DNA of 64,000 nt from Mangrovivirga halotolerans (GTDB taxonomy: Bacteria > Bacteroidota > Bacteroidia > Cytophagales > Cyclobacteriaceae), in NCBI RefSeq assembly GCF_026241165.1, contig NZ_JAPFQN010000007.1:1-64000 (forward strand). Direction: 5' to 3'. Below the pieces are notes generated by a model, which was not told the origin of the DNA, did not search any database, and saw only the letters and a program-made list of their open reading frames with translations. Both the position numbers and the translations under genes were made by a program. The stretch's first letter is position 1, and each line of letters opens with the position of its first letter. Shown here piece after piece: positions 39,083 through 47,291 of this stretch.

Positions 39083-39796
39083 CTATTGTTTTTCCAATTT
39101 AACTAAATACTGAGCCGTTTCTTCATCTTCCTCAATCAAATCAGTTTTCCAGCCTTTTTTTGAAGCAGTTTTTTTTAATGTTTTCAGATCTAAATACAAC
39201 CACTTAAACCACTCTCCTTTCTCTCCATTATATTCGTATCGATAATCGATCTCCCCAAAATACTTTCCTGGATCAAGATCTGTTTCATCATATAAATAGG
39301 AAATATCAGAACTGTCAAAGATTATTATCCCATCTTCAGTCAAAAGTTCATTGCACCTGTCAAGAAACCTTTCAAGGTTTGAGAGTTTTTCAATAAACCC
39401 AATACCATTCATTAAAAGTAAAATGGTATCAAATTTTTCTGATGGCTGGAAATAAAAAAAATCAGCACAAACTACTTTTTTAATGCCTCTTTTTTTCATG
39501 ACTTCACAACAGTGACTTGATGCATCCAAAGCTGTTACATCATAACCTTTAGATTGTAGAAAAAGGGCGTGGGTGCCAGCGGCAGCGCCTACATCAAGAA
39601 TTTTCTCCCGGGTAGACTCTAATAAAGCTTCCTGTTCTATTGATGAGAAATCCTCCGGATCCTTAAAATAATGTATTAGAGGCATCTCTTCGGCTTCACC
39701 ATAATAATTATGGATCTTCAATGGACCTTTTTGAGTCTTATTAAAATAATCTGATATGGCTTTGCCGTGAATATCGTATTTTTTATCCACAGTCAT
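39083..39796 (-). CDS. SAM-dependent methyltransferase, class I
   Basis: A 237-residue cytosolic protein. Motif I, ILDVGAAAGTHALFL, is at residues 66-80, followed by the acidic residue of motif II (VTALDAS). The following core strands, FDTILLLMNGIGFIE and DGIIIFDSSDISYL, match a Rossmann methyltransferase. The substrate is unknown. It is two bases after the SnoaL-like gene and eight before the amidohydrolase. Confidence 0.88.
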   Translation of the reverse strand: MTVDKKYDIHGKAISDYFNKTQKGPLKIHNYYGEAEEMPLIHYFKDPEDFSSIEQEALLESTREKILDVGAAAGTHALFLQSKGYDVTALDASSHCCEVMKKRGIKKVVCADFFYFQPSEKFDTILLLMNGIGFIEKLSNLERFLDRCNELLTEDGIIIFDSSDISYLYDETDLDPGKYFGEIDYRYEYNGEKGEWFKWLYLDLKTLKKTASKKGWKTDLIEEDEETAQYLVKLEKQ

Positions 39797-39798
39797 TG

Positions 39799-40236
39799 TT
39801 AAGAAGAGTGGTCAGAAACAATTTTCCATTGGCCGTTAATCATTTTCCAAACAAGGGTAAAATGTCCGCCAACGTTGCCTTTCATTCTCGTGAGATGCCA
39901 TTTACCTATCATAAAGTAAGTGTTTTCACCAATAGGATATAAATCAACAACCTCAAATTTTAATATTCCCATTGTTGATTTATCCGGATATGAACTTTTA
40001 TAATTATCCAGCGTTTTTTGCCAGCCTCTTGTCACTCCATTACTACCAATAAAAACCAGGGAGTCGGACTTCCAGTACCCATCCATAAATTTAGTGATGT
40101 CTCCTTCATTCCAGGCAATAGTCTGATCAGCAAGAATCATCATTATCTCTTTTCTATCCTGAATATTTCCGGATTGTGCAGATAGATATAAATTAAGATT
40201 AAAAAGTATGATAAAAAATAAAAAATCAGATCTCAT
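39799..40236 (-). CDS. Exported SnoaL/NTF2-like (DUF4440-type) protein
   Basis: A 145-residue protein with a signal peptide (about 1-20, SLSA-Q type) and an NTF2-like cone fold. The pattern is IAWNEGDITKFMDGYW, DSLVFIGSNGVTRGWQ, a central FEVVDLYPIGENTYFMIGKWHL and the final WKMINGQWKIVSDHSS. Such small domains bind small ligands or act as enzymes; no catalytic set is evident. It lies one base after the TerB gene in the packed operon. Confidence 0.84.
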   Translation of the reverse strand: MRSDFLFFIILFNLNLYLSAQSGNIQDRKEIMMILADQTIAWNEGDITKFMDGYWKSDSLVFIGSNGVTRGWQKTLDNYKSSYPDKSTMGILKFEVVDLYPIGENTYFMIGKWHLTRMKGNVGGHFTLVWKMINGQWKIVSDHSS

Positions 40237-40237
40237 G

Positions 40238-40645
40238 TTATCTTTCTTTTAAATACCCGTTGATTGTTTCCTTCAAAGATTCTTTATCATCCAGAAGGTG
40301 GGGTTGCATATAAATAGTTGTAATAAAATTAAAAAAAACCGACTCATCATAACCTAACCATTTAGTGACCCTGAGGCAATAGTTTACTTCGCTTCTTTCA
40401 AGTTTGCCATCCGCTTTCATCAGAGCTATTATATCATACAGATATTCAATTTTCTGTTCACTGGTGAGGGCATGTGTATCAGGTAAGCTGTCATCGGTAT
40501 TTATTTCTTCAAAAAATTGATCCACCTCTTCCTTATCGACATCATGTCTGACAGCTATTCTTTCGATTATACCACGTTCTTTATCGTGGATATGACCGTC
40601 AGCTTTGGCAAGTTGTATAAGAATTTTGATATGCGTGGGTATCAT
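40238..40645 (-). CDS. TerB-like tellurite-resistance family protein
   Basis: A 135-residue all-helical TerB domain. The first repeat, LIQLAKADGHIHDKERGIIERIA, and the second, IALMKADGKLERSEVNYCLRVTKWLG, both carry the Asp-Gly-x-x-x-x-x-E metal-binding pattern of the family. It is cytosolic. It is the first gene of the operon with the SnoaL-like protein, methyltransferase and amidohydrolase. No TerC or TerD is present, so tellurite resistance is not implied. Confidence 0.85.
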   Translation of the reverse strand: MIPTHIKILIQLAKADGHIHDKERGIIERIAVRHDVDKEEVDQFFEEINTDDSLPDTHALTSEQKIEYLYDIIALMKADGKLERSEVNYCLRVTKWLGYDESVFFNFITTIYMQPHLLDDKESLKETINGYLKER

Positions 40646-40725
40646 AAAAAAACAATTTACCCGAATTTAAATAAATTTTGCTAAAGCATCCCTGCTTAAT
40701 TAAATTTAATCAACTTGTAAACTAT

Positions 40726-41316
40726 ATGAATTTTCTAGCACATTTATATTTAAGTGGTGACCATCAAGGAATTGCTGTAGGGAATTTTATCGGTGACTTT
40801 GTAAAAGGAGCTGAAATATTTAATTACCCTCATTCTATTCAAGAAGGAATCAGGTTACACAGGGCTATCGATGAGTTTACTGATTCACACGAAACGGTGC
40901 TAAAGAGCAAGAAGCGTTTGCGTAAACGACATAGTCATTATGCTCCGGTAATCGTTGATATTTTTTATGATCACTACCTCGCTGCATTATGGTCTGAATA
41001 TCACGACGAAAAACTTCATAGCTTTGCCCAGAGAAATTACCAGCTATTGGCAAATCATGAGGAGTTTTTACCACCTAAAACAAAACATATGCTGCCCTTT
41101 ATGGTAGAACAGGACTGGTTGACTTCTTATGCGGAAATAGATGGTATCCGAAGAGTAATGCAAGGAATGTCTCGCCGAAGTAGCTTTGCCAATAAAATTG
41201 ATAGCTCCGTAGAAGATCTTTTGAAAGATTATGATGATTATAAATCTGAATTCAGAGAGTTTTTCCCTGACCTGATCAAGTTTTCAGAATCATATTTAAA
41301 TAAAAAAAGCGGATAG
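40726..41316 (+). CDS. acpH: Acyl carrier protein phosphodiesterase-like
   Basis: A 196-residue protein matching the AcpH family, which removes phosphopantetheine from acyl carrier protein. Signatures are the start MNFLAHLYLSG, the metal-binding GNFIGDFVKG and HRAIDEFTDSH, and DIFYDHYLAA. The ATG at 40726 is selected because the family begins exactly there; the upstream TTG at 40678 is not supported. It is monocistronic, convergent with the propeller gene at 41.3 kb and divergent from the TerB operon. Acceptance as AcpH is by motif only. Confidence 0.88.
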   Translation: MNFLAHLYLSGDHQGIAVGNFIGDFVKGAEIFNYPHSIQEGIRLHRAIDEFTDSHETVLKSKKRLRKRHSHYAPVIVDIFYDHYLAALWSEYHDEKLHSFAQRNYQLLANHEEFLPPKTKHMLPFMVEQDWLTSYAEIDGIRRVMQGMSRRSSFANKIDSSVEDLLKDYDDYKSEFREFFPDLIKFSESYLNKKSG

Positions 41317-41336
41317 CTCAGGCCATCCGCTTTTCA
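41303..41336. terminator. Bidirectional terminator between acpH and the propeller gene
   Basis: AAAAGCGGAT (41305-41314) pairs with ATCCGCTTTT (41325-41334), with T runs in both directions. The left arm overlaps the last codons of acpH. Confidence 0.82.
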
Positions 41337-41341
41337 TATAT

Positions 41342-44161
41342 TTATCTTTTCTTAGGCTCTTTAATTTCTAAAGTTTGAGATTCAGCCAACCTTCCTAAGC
41401 TAAATTCTACAGTATATTTTCCAGGCTTAAGGAAATCTTTTTTATCTGATCTTTTCCTGCCATCATATGAATAACCTTTAAGATCATATTTAATTTTACC
41501 ATAACCTTCTTCTACTTCCTTGTTCAATTTTGAGATTTCTTTACCTTCAGAATTAACTATCCTAATTTCCAAATCACCCGGTGCTTTAGAAAACCAGCTC
41601 AATTCTACTTCAGGATTATTTGGCTCTTGCCATTGATATGTCCTTTCTCCCCATTTTTCCGAATGTGTAATGGATTCAATTTCGTAAGCTATAAGTTCTT
41701 TATCAGGATTGGCAACTACTTTTCGCAGTGGTTTAATATCTGCAACATAAATACTACGCCCATGAGTAGCAATAACAAGTTCTCCATCACGTGGATGTAC
41801 AACCATATCATAAGAAGCCACATTTGGAATTGAAGCCATTATATCCCAGTTTTTCCCAGCATCAAAACTCACATAAGAACCACCATCAGTTCCCATGAAA
41901 AGGAGATTCGGTTCCTCTGTGTCTTGTATGATAACATTGGCAGCTTCATATTGAAGTCCGTCTCTAATCGAGGTCCATGTTTTGCCGTAGTCACCACTCT
42001 TATAAACCCTGGTTTCAAAATTATCTTCCCTATAACCAGTCAGGGTGGCGAAAACTTCTCCTTCATCATGATTTGATGGATGAATACTACTCACCCAAAG
42101 TCTTTCAGGAAGATTTTCACTTATTTTTTCCCAGCTACCTCCTCCATTTTTAGTAACCCAGATATTTCCATCATCACTTCCTGCATATATCAATCCAAAT
42201 TTTAGAGGTGATTCTTCAATTATACTAATCGTAGAATATGGCACATTTCCCTGAGGAAGGTCTTTAGTAAGATCTTCACTGATCTCTTCCCATGAATCTC
42301 CCTGATTCATTGATCTGAAAACTTTTTGAGCACCCATGTAAAGAATTTTATTATTATGGGGACTCATCTCTAAGGGAGTTCTCCAGTTAAATCTTAAAGG
42401 ATCTTCACCGATATCGTGCCTTGGACCAATTTTAGTATATTTTTGCTCATCCATCTGGATTCGGTAATAGTTTCCGAACTGAAATCCAGTATAAATAAGA
42501 TTATGGTCATCTGGGTCGGGAAATACATACATTCCGTCTCCTCCAAATATTTTCTCCCACGATTTGGTTTTATTTGGTATAGATTTGCTCGAGCCTCTTA
42601 AAGAACCGTTATCCTGCAGTCCTCCATAAACCATATACGGATCTTGATTATCGACAGCAACAGTATAAAACTGACCTATTGCCAGATTATTGATATGAGT
42701 CCAATGTCCTCCTCCATCATAAGTTCTGTATAAACCGCCATCATTACCCAACAGCATGTGCTTAGGGTTATTCGGGTTAATCCATAATGCCTGATGATCC
42801 ACATGGACATCTCCCGCTGAGTCTAATCTGTGCCATGTCGCTCCGCTATCAATACTTTTGAGCATAGGCACACCCATGATAAATAATTCACTATCATCTT
42901 GTGGATTCAATCTTATCTCTCCAAAATAATATCCGTAAGTATAATAAAGGCCTTCAATCGGATAAGAATTTGCAAGTTCCCATGAATCTCCGGCATTTTC
43001 AGATTTGTAAACTTGTGCGCCAATTATAGAAGTCTCAAACAATGCGTTATTCGCATCACCCAGATAGTCGGATAATGCTTTGGGTGTATAATTATTTTTC
43101 CTGATTTCCTCCTTTACCCGTTGAGCATCATATTTTTCCGGAAAATTATTGGCTTTGAGGTAATCGTTTATTTTTTCATTTTCAAGCGCTAAAAATTCAT
43201 CCTTTGACATTTCCAGAAAATCAGAAGCAAGTAATTCATCCTTTTCTCTGTCTTTCTTTTTCTTTTCTTCTTTTTGATTATCAATTAAGGCATAAATAAC
43301 TGACGGGTCTTCCTGACTTACTGCTAATCCAATTCTTCCTCTATTTTGTTTTTCAGCAAACCCGTTATCCAGTTCGTTCCATGTTTTCCCACCATCATCA
43401 GATCTGTATATTGAAGAGCCCGGGCCACTTCCTTTAAAATTCCATGCTTTCCTGGTTCTTTCCCATGAGGAAGCCCATAATTGATCTGGATTTTCTGGAT
43501 TAATTACCAGGTCGATTATACCAGTACTGTCATTTACGAATAGTGTTTTCTCCCAATTTTTCCCTCCATCTTCGGATAAGTAAACCCCTCTTTCATTATT
43601 TGACGAATAGAGGTTTCCCATAGCAGCTAACCATACTTTATCTGGGTTTTGGGGATGGACTATTATTCTTCCTGTGTGTTGTATCCCTTCAAGTCCAAGA
43701 AATCTCCAGGTTTTACCTGCATCATCAGATCGATAAACACCATCGCCAGCATAGCTACTTCTACTTGAGTTATTTTCTCCACCTCCAACATAAATTATAT
43801 CCGGATTTGACGGAGCAATGGCTATATCGCCAATTCCTATGGTCCGTTGATTATCAAATACAGACTCAAAGCTCTGTCCGTTATTTATTGTTTTAAATAC
43901 ACCACCGGAGGCATATGCTATATAAAATTCATTTATATTTTCTGGATTTACAGCAATATCAACTATTCTCCCACCCTGCACGATCGGCCCAATATTTCTT
44001 ACAGGCAATTCCTTTACTGGAGAATTTTCCTCCAGGGTCTGTCTTTTTTGAAATGCCTTGCCAAAGATATCAGGTCCTGATGGTTCGACTTGTCCCATTA
44101 TCGAACCGCAGCTAAAAGATAGCAGAGCTATAGAAAGGATTGATGTAAAAATTTTTTTCAT
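41342..44161 (-). CDS. Sortilin/VPS10-like Asp-box propeller protein
   Basis: A 939-residue exported protein. A signal sequence is present, but whether Cys18 (SFSC) is a lipobox or cleavage occurs after IMGQ is unclear. Asp-box motifs recur: VFKTINNGQSF, VYRSDDAGKTW, VYLSEDGGKNW, IYRSDDGGKTW, VYKSENAGDSW, LYRTYDGGGHW and VYKSGDYGKTW. They imply a large propeller, interrupted by a charged helical insert at about 300-365. The C-terminus has a beta-sandwich (LKPGKYTVEFSLGR) but no T9SS tail, unlike the larger relative at 19.7-23.8 kb. Proteins of this type are often called glycosyl hydrolases, but no hydrolase residues are evident here. Confidence 0.87.
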   Translation of the reverse strand: MKKIFTSILSIALLSFSCGSIMGQVEPSGPDIFGKAFQKRQTLEENSPVKELPVRNIGPIVQGGRIVDIAVNPENINEFYIAYASGGVFKTINNGQSFESVFDNQRTIGIGDIAIAPSNPDIIYVGGGENNSSRSSYAGDGVYRSDDAGKTWRFLGLEGIQHTGRIIVHPQNPDKVWLAAMGNLYSSNNERGVYLSEDGGKNWEKTLFVNDSTGIIDLVINPENPDQLWASSWERTRKAWNFKGSGPGSSIYRSDDGGKTWNELDNGFAEKQNRGRIGLAVSQEDPSVIYALIDNQKEEKKKKDREKDELLASDFLEMSKDEFLALENEKINDYLKANNFPEKYDAQRVKEEIRKNNYTPKALSDYLGDANNALFETSIIGAQVYKSENAGDSWELANSYPIEGLYYTYGYYFGEIRLNPQDDSELFIMGVPMLKSIDSGATWHRLDSAGDVHVDHQALWINPNNPKHMLLGNDGGLYRTYDGGGHWTHINNLAIGQFYTVAVDNQDPYMVYGGLQDNGSLRGSSKSIPNKTKSWEKIFGGDGMYVFPDPDDHNLIYTGFQFGNYYRIQMDEQKYTKIGPRHDIGEDPLRFNWRTPLEMSPHNNKILYMGAQKVFRSMNQGDSWEEISEDLTKDLPQGNVPYSTISIIEESPLKFGLIYAGSDDGNIWVTKNGGGSWEKISENLPERLWVSSIHPSNHDEGEVFATLTGYREDNFETRVYKSGDYGKTWTSIRDGLQYEAANVIIQDTEEPNLLFMGTDGGSYVSFDAGKNWDIMASIPNVASYDMVVHPRDGELVIATHGRSIYVADIKPLRKVVANPDKELIAYEIESITHSEKWGERTYQWQEPNNPEVELSWFSKAPGDLEIRIVNSEGKEISKLNKEVEEGYGKIKYDLKGYSYDGRKRSDKKDFLKPGKYTVEFSLGRLAESQTLEIKEPKKR

Positions 44162-44210
44162 ATTTGCAGTTAATTAATTTTAAAATGGTAATCCACTGTT
44201 TAAAGAATGG

Positions 44211-44244
44211 TTTGAATTCCTATAAGGAAAATAAGGTATATTTG
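44211..44244 (+). promoter_or_regulatory. Promoter of the fluC operon
   Basis: TTTG at 44211-44214, a 22-base spacer, then TATATTTG at 44237-44244. Both elements match the Bacteroidota sigma-A consensus perfectly. The leader to the ATG at 44278 is about 27 bases, with no room for a fluoride riboswitch. Confidence 0.65.
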
Positions 44245-44277
44245 AACCAAGATAAAATATAATTAGCTAAAATCATT

Positions 44278-44715
44278 ATGTTGATAAGCAGACCAAGAAG
44301 AAATACGCTTTTTTCTATTTTTATTTTTATTATAATTCTTATTGCCGGGATTTATTTCTTATTAAACCTTTATAATCAAAACGGTCATTGGGGCTGGTTG
44401 ATAGGAATCACATTCCTGGGAATTATAGCGGTGGCATTAGTCTTAAAGATCATGTTCGGATATAAGGTGGTCAAAGCTGAAAAAAATAAATTTCTGGTCT
44501 ATTATCCTTTTAGATTTCGACGCGAAAGTTATTTGTTAACTGACCTGATCCAGTGGGAAATAATAATTATAGATACAGGTAAACAACCATTTGAAGAAAT
44601 AAAAGCACTTTTTACAAATGGAAAGTTTTCTATAAACCTGCCGGAAAATGGTAATTACAATAAGTTTAAGCAATTCTTTGAAAAAAAGGCCCCTAAAAAA
44701 AGAGTAATACAATGA
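44278..44715 (+). CDS. Two-helix membrane protein coupled to fluC
   Basis: A 145-residue protein. Two membrane helices (about 10-32 and 38-60) are followed by a cytosolic beta-rich domain (FLVYYPFRFRRESYLLTDLIQWEI) reminiscent of bacterial PH-like domains. I do not recognise a named family. Its last four bases overlap the fluC start (ATGA arrangement), so the two are translated in tandem. A role tied to the channel is possible only by position. Confidence 0.78.
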   Translation: MLISRPRRNTLFSIFIFIIILIAGIYFLLNLYNQNGHWGWLIGITFLGIIAVALVLKIMFGYKVVKAEKNKFLVYYPFRFRRESYLLTDLIQWEIIIIDTGKQPFEEIKALFTNGKFSINLPENGNYNKFKQFFEKKAPKKRVIQ

Positions 44716-45080
44716 AGGCAATTTTATTAGTCGGTGCCGGAGGCTTTTTGGGTGCAATTCTGCGATTTTTGATCGGGAAGTGGCTGCATACCATCACTTT
44801 ATTTCAAATCCCCTGGGCTACTTTATTAGTAAACCTCCTCGGAAGTTTTGTAATAGGATTCACTCTTGGAATAGTTTCTCAAAACGGAACAACCTTAGAT
44901 AATTATAAATTGTTTATTGTTACAGGGTTTTGCGGAGCCTTTACAACCTTTTCAACTTTTTCATTTGAAAATCTTATTTTAATTAAAGATCAGCATTATT
45001 CCATCGCAGCCATTTATACCTTAGTTAGCTTTATTGGTGGATTGCTCCTGGCCTGGGGCGGATTTGAATTATCAAAGTAA
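44712..45080 (+). CDS. crcB: Fluoride-specific ion channel
   Basis: A 122-residue CrcB/FluC protein with four membrane helices. It exports fluoride as an antiparallel dimer in the inner membrane. Conserved pieces are GGFLGAILRFLIG, the pore residue Asn41 in NLLGSFVIGF, and TGFCGAFTTFSTFSFE (71-86), which carries the phenylalanine track and the central sodium site. A single gene copy points to a homodimer. It overlaps the upstream membrane protein gene by four bases. Confidence 0.95.
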   Translation: MKAILLVGAGGFLGAILRFLIGKWLHTITLFQIPWATLLVNLLGSFVIGFTLGIVSQNGTTLDNYKLFIVTGFCGAFTTFSTFSFENLILIKDQHYSIAAIYTLVSFIGGLLLAWGGFELSK

Positions 45081-45156
45081 TCTAATGCCTGAAAATTGCA
45101 TTGACCACATTCAGATATTATATTGTCCTCTCTGAAAAAACAAACTATCCCATTTT

Positions 45157-45906
45157 ATGAAGAAAGTCGTCCTGGTTGTTATAATATTTTTGCTGGCATT
45201 AGTTATCACTTTTTTTGTAGGAACCAGCTTAGCTAGTGAAGCACTACCTTCGGGACAAAAAGGACCACAGGCAGATAGCCTGGCTAAGAAAATGCTCTAT
45301 GCAATCAATCATGATTCATGGGAAAACACTAAATATGTCTCATGGAATTTCTCTGACAGACACTCATTTATTTGGGATAAAAAATCACATTATGCATGCG
45401 TGGAGTGGGATAATTATAAAGCATTGATCGATCTCAAAAAGCAGGTTGGGATAGTTTATGAAAATGGTCAGCTTATTGAAGATCCTTCTGACAATGCCAC
45501 TCTTGTGAAAAAGGGCATCGATCATTTTAATAATGATTCTTTCTGGCTGAATGCACCTGCAAAAGCCTTTGATCCCGGAACTGAAAGAAGAATGGTAGAT
45601 TATGAAGGCAGAAAAGCACTCTTGATCACTTACACTTCCGGAGGAACAACTCCAGGTGACTCCTATTTATGGTTTCTGGATGAGAATGGATTGCCTGAAT
45701 ATTACAAAATGTGGGCCAGCATATTGCCTGTAAAGGGCTTAAAAGCTACATGGGAGGATTGGAAAGAAATTAATTCCGGAGCACTGATCTCTACATCGCA
45801 CAAAATCCTTTTCTTAAACGTGAAAATAAAAGATCTTAAATCAGCTGAAACTCTGGATGAGATTTCCCCAGATAATCCAGATTTATTTTCACCGTTAAAA
45901 AATTAA
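45157..45906 (+). CDS. Membrane-anchored or exported protein of unknown function
   Basis: A 249-residue protein with an N-terminal hydrophobic stretch (4-27) that may be an anchor or an uncleaved signal. The mature domain (SDRHSFIWDKKSHYACVEWDNYKA, YEGRKALLITYTSGGTTPGDSYLWFLDENGLPEYYKMW) has the look of a LolA/LppX-like half-barrel, where a line on modelled loss and later substrate conversion is common, but no certain family assignment is possible. It is 76 bases after crcB and may or may not share its transcript. Confidence 0.75.
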   Translation: MKKVVLVVIIFLLALVITFFVGTSLASEALPSGQKGPQADSLAKKMLYAINHDSWENTKYVSWNFSDRHSFIWDKKSHYACVEWDNYKALIDLKKQVGIVYENGQLIEDPSDNATLVKKGIDHFNNDSFWLNAPAKAFDPGTERRMVDYEGRKALLITYTSGGTTPGDSYLWFLDENGLPEYYKMWASILPVKGLKATWEDWKEINSGALISTSHKILFLNVKIKDLKSAETLDEISPDNPDLFSPLKN

Positions 45907-45928
45907 CCCCTGTTCGATAAAACAGGGG
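45907..45928. terminator. Hairpin between convergent genes
   Basis: CCCCTGTT (45907-45914) pairs perfectly with AACAGGGG (45921-45928). T residues are present but broken on both sides, so it is a moderate terminator, possibly serving both the 249-residue protein gene and the M42 peptidase gene. Confidence 0.6.
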
Positions 45929-45937
45929 CTAAAAATT

Positions 45938-46987
45938 TTAATGATTCCAGTCGTGATTATTAATTTCTTCCAGGCAAATCTTTAATAGCTTAATACTATC
46001 ACCAATGTCATTTTTATTGGCCATTTCTATTACCTGGTGTAAATATCGTGTTGGGATTGAAATTGCTCCACTTATAGCTCCCTTTTTACCCATTCTTTGA
46101 AGTCCGGCGGTATCGGTGCCTCCGGCAGTCAGGATTTCCGGTTGCCATTTGATTTCATTTTTATCAGCCATCTTTTTCATGAATTCAACCATTCGGTAAT
46201 CGCAAATTGTTGAAGCATCCATTACCTTAATCGCTGTACCACTGCCAAGTTTTGTTACCTTTTCGTGTTCAGCAGCACCTGGGGAATCATAAGCTATGGT
46301 AGTATCCAACCCTATTCCAAAGTCAGGGTTTATGTTATGAGCAGCAACATTTGCACCTCTGATCCCTACTTCTTCCTGAACAGTAAACACCCCATAAACA
46401 TCTATATCATTATTTTTTAGTTCTCTGAGTGCTTCAATCAGGATAAAAACACTGACGCGATTGTCGATAGATTTACAATTCACACAATCACCCATTTCAA
46501 CCAGTGAACGCTCTCTTGTGATTGGATCTCCAATTGAGATATACTTATCAACTTCTTCCTTAGGTAGTCCAAGGTCAATAAAGTAATCTGTGGTTTTAGG
46601 GTTTTTATTTCTTTCCTCCTGACTCATCACGTGAATAGGTTTTGTACCCATTACGCCAATGAAATCTTTTTTCCCATGAACAATTACACGCTGAGCAGTG
46701 AGTGTCTTTGGGTCAAATCCTCCAAGAGTATGAAATCTTAAATATCCTTCCTTATCGATATGAGTAACAATAAAGCCAATTTCATCCATATGAGCAGCTA
46801 CCATGACTTTTTTGCCTTCTGGATTATTTTTGCCTTTTTTTACTGCGTAGACATTCCCGAGATTATCAACATTAACTTCATCTACCAAGGGAGTTACTTC
46901 TTTAATTACAAGATCCCTTATTCTTTTTTCAAATCCTGGTGCCCCTGCTTCTTCGCAGATATCTTTAAGTAATGAAACGTTTATCAT
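45938..46987 (-). CDS. M42-family aminopeptidase
   Basis: A 349-residue cytosolic metallo-aminopeptidase that forms tetrahedral dodecamers in this family. Metal ligands and catalytic residues are visible: His66 and Asp68 in AAHMDEIGF, Asp175 in SIDNR, the Glu205-Glu206 pair in QEEVGIRGA, Asp228 in GLDTT, and a late His in YLHQVIEM. The fold contains the usual insert after residue 85. It would trim oligopeptides taken up by the cell. It lies just four bases downstream of the small lipoprotein gene. Confidence 0.93.
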   Translation of the reverse strand: MINVSLLKDICEEAGAPGFEKRIRDLVIKEVTPLVDEVNVDNLGNVYAVKKGKNNPEGKKVMVAAHMDEIGFIVTHIDKEGYLRFHTLGGFDPKTLTAQRVIVHGKKDFIGVMGTKPIHVMSQEERNKNPKTTDYFIDLGLPKEEVDKYISIGDPITRERSLVEMGDCVNCKSIDNRVSVFILIEALRELKNNDIDVYGVFTVQEEVGIRGANVAAHNINPDFGIGLDTTIAYDSPGAAEHEKVTKLGSGTAIKVMDASTICDYRMVEFMKKMADKNEIKWQPEILTAGGTDTAGLQRMGKKGAISGAISIPTRYLHQVIEMANKNDIGDSIKLLKICLEEINNHDWNH

Positions 46988-46991
46988 TTAG

Positions 46992-47279
46992 TTATTTTTT
47001 TATAAGTGCATTTCTATGAATCACTGCATCATGAATTTCATGTTTATCATCCTGATAGATGAACACAACATAATCCTGTTCATCCCAGTATTGAGTTGTT
47101 TTACCTTCATAGGTGTCTCGATAGCCTACTACAGTGTACGGCCTGTTATCCAATCCGTTAAAAAGTGTAACCTGACCTAATTCTAATGGAGGCTCAGGTC
47201 GTTCATTGTTAGATGGCCCGAGATTACAAGCTGCAAATACAATGATCATTAACCCCACAAAAAATACATTCTTCATCAT
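46992..47279 (-). CDS. Small lipoprotein downstream of porU
   Basis: A 95-residue protein with lipobox VFAAC (Cys18). The mature part is short, acidic and beta-rich (PYTVVGYRDTYEGKTTQYWDEQDY). No family is recognised. It is 12 bases after porU and four bases before the M42 gene, so it belongs to the porV-porU transcript. A role in T9SS is a guess from position. Confidence 0.75.
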   Translation of the reverse strand: MMKNVFFVGLMIIVFAACNLGPSNNERPEPPLELGQVTLFNGLDNRPYTVVGYRDTYEGKTTQYWDEQDYVVFIYQDDKHEIHDAVIHRNALIKK

Positions 47280-47291
47280 CTTTATAATAAA

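Noticed and set aside
40238-40645. Tellurite resistance operon
   Set aside because: Only a TerB-like domain is present; no TerC, TerD or TerZ neighbours.
44211-44277. Fluoride riboswitch ahead of crcB
   Set aside because: The leader after the consensus promoter is only about 27 bases, too short for the aptamer plus expression platform.
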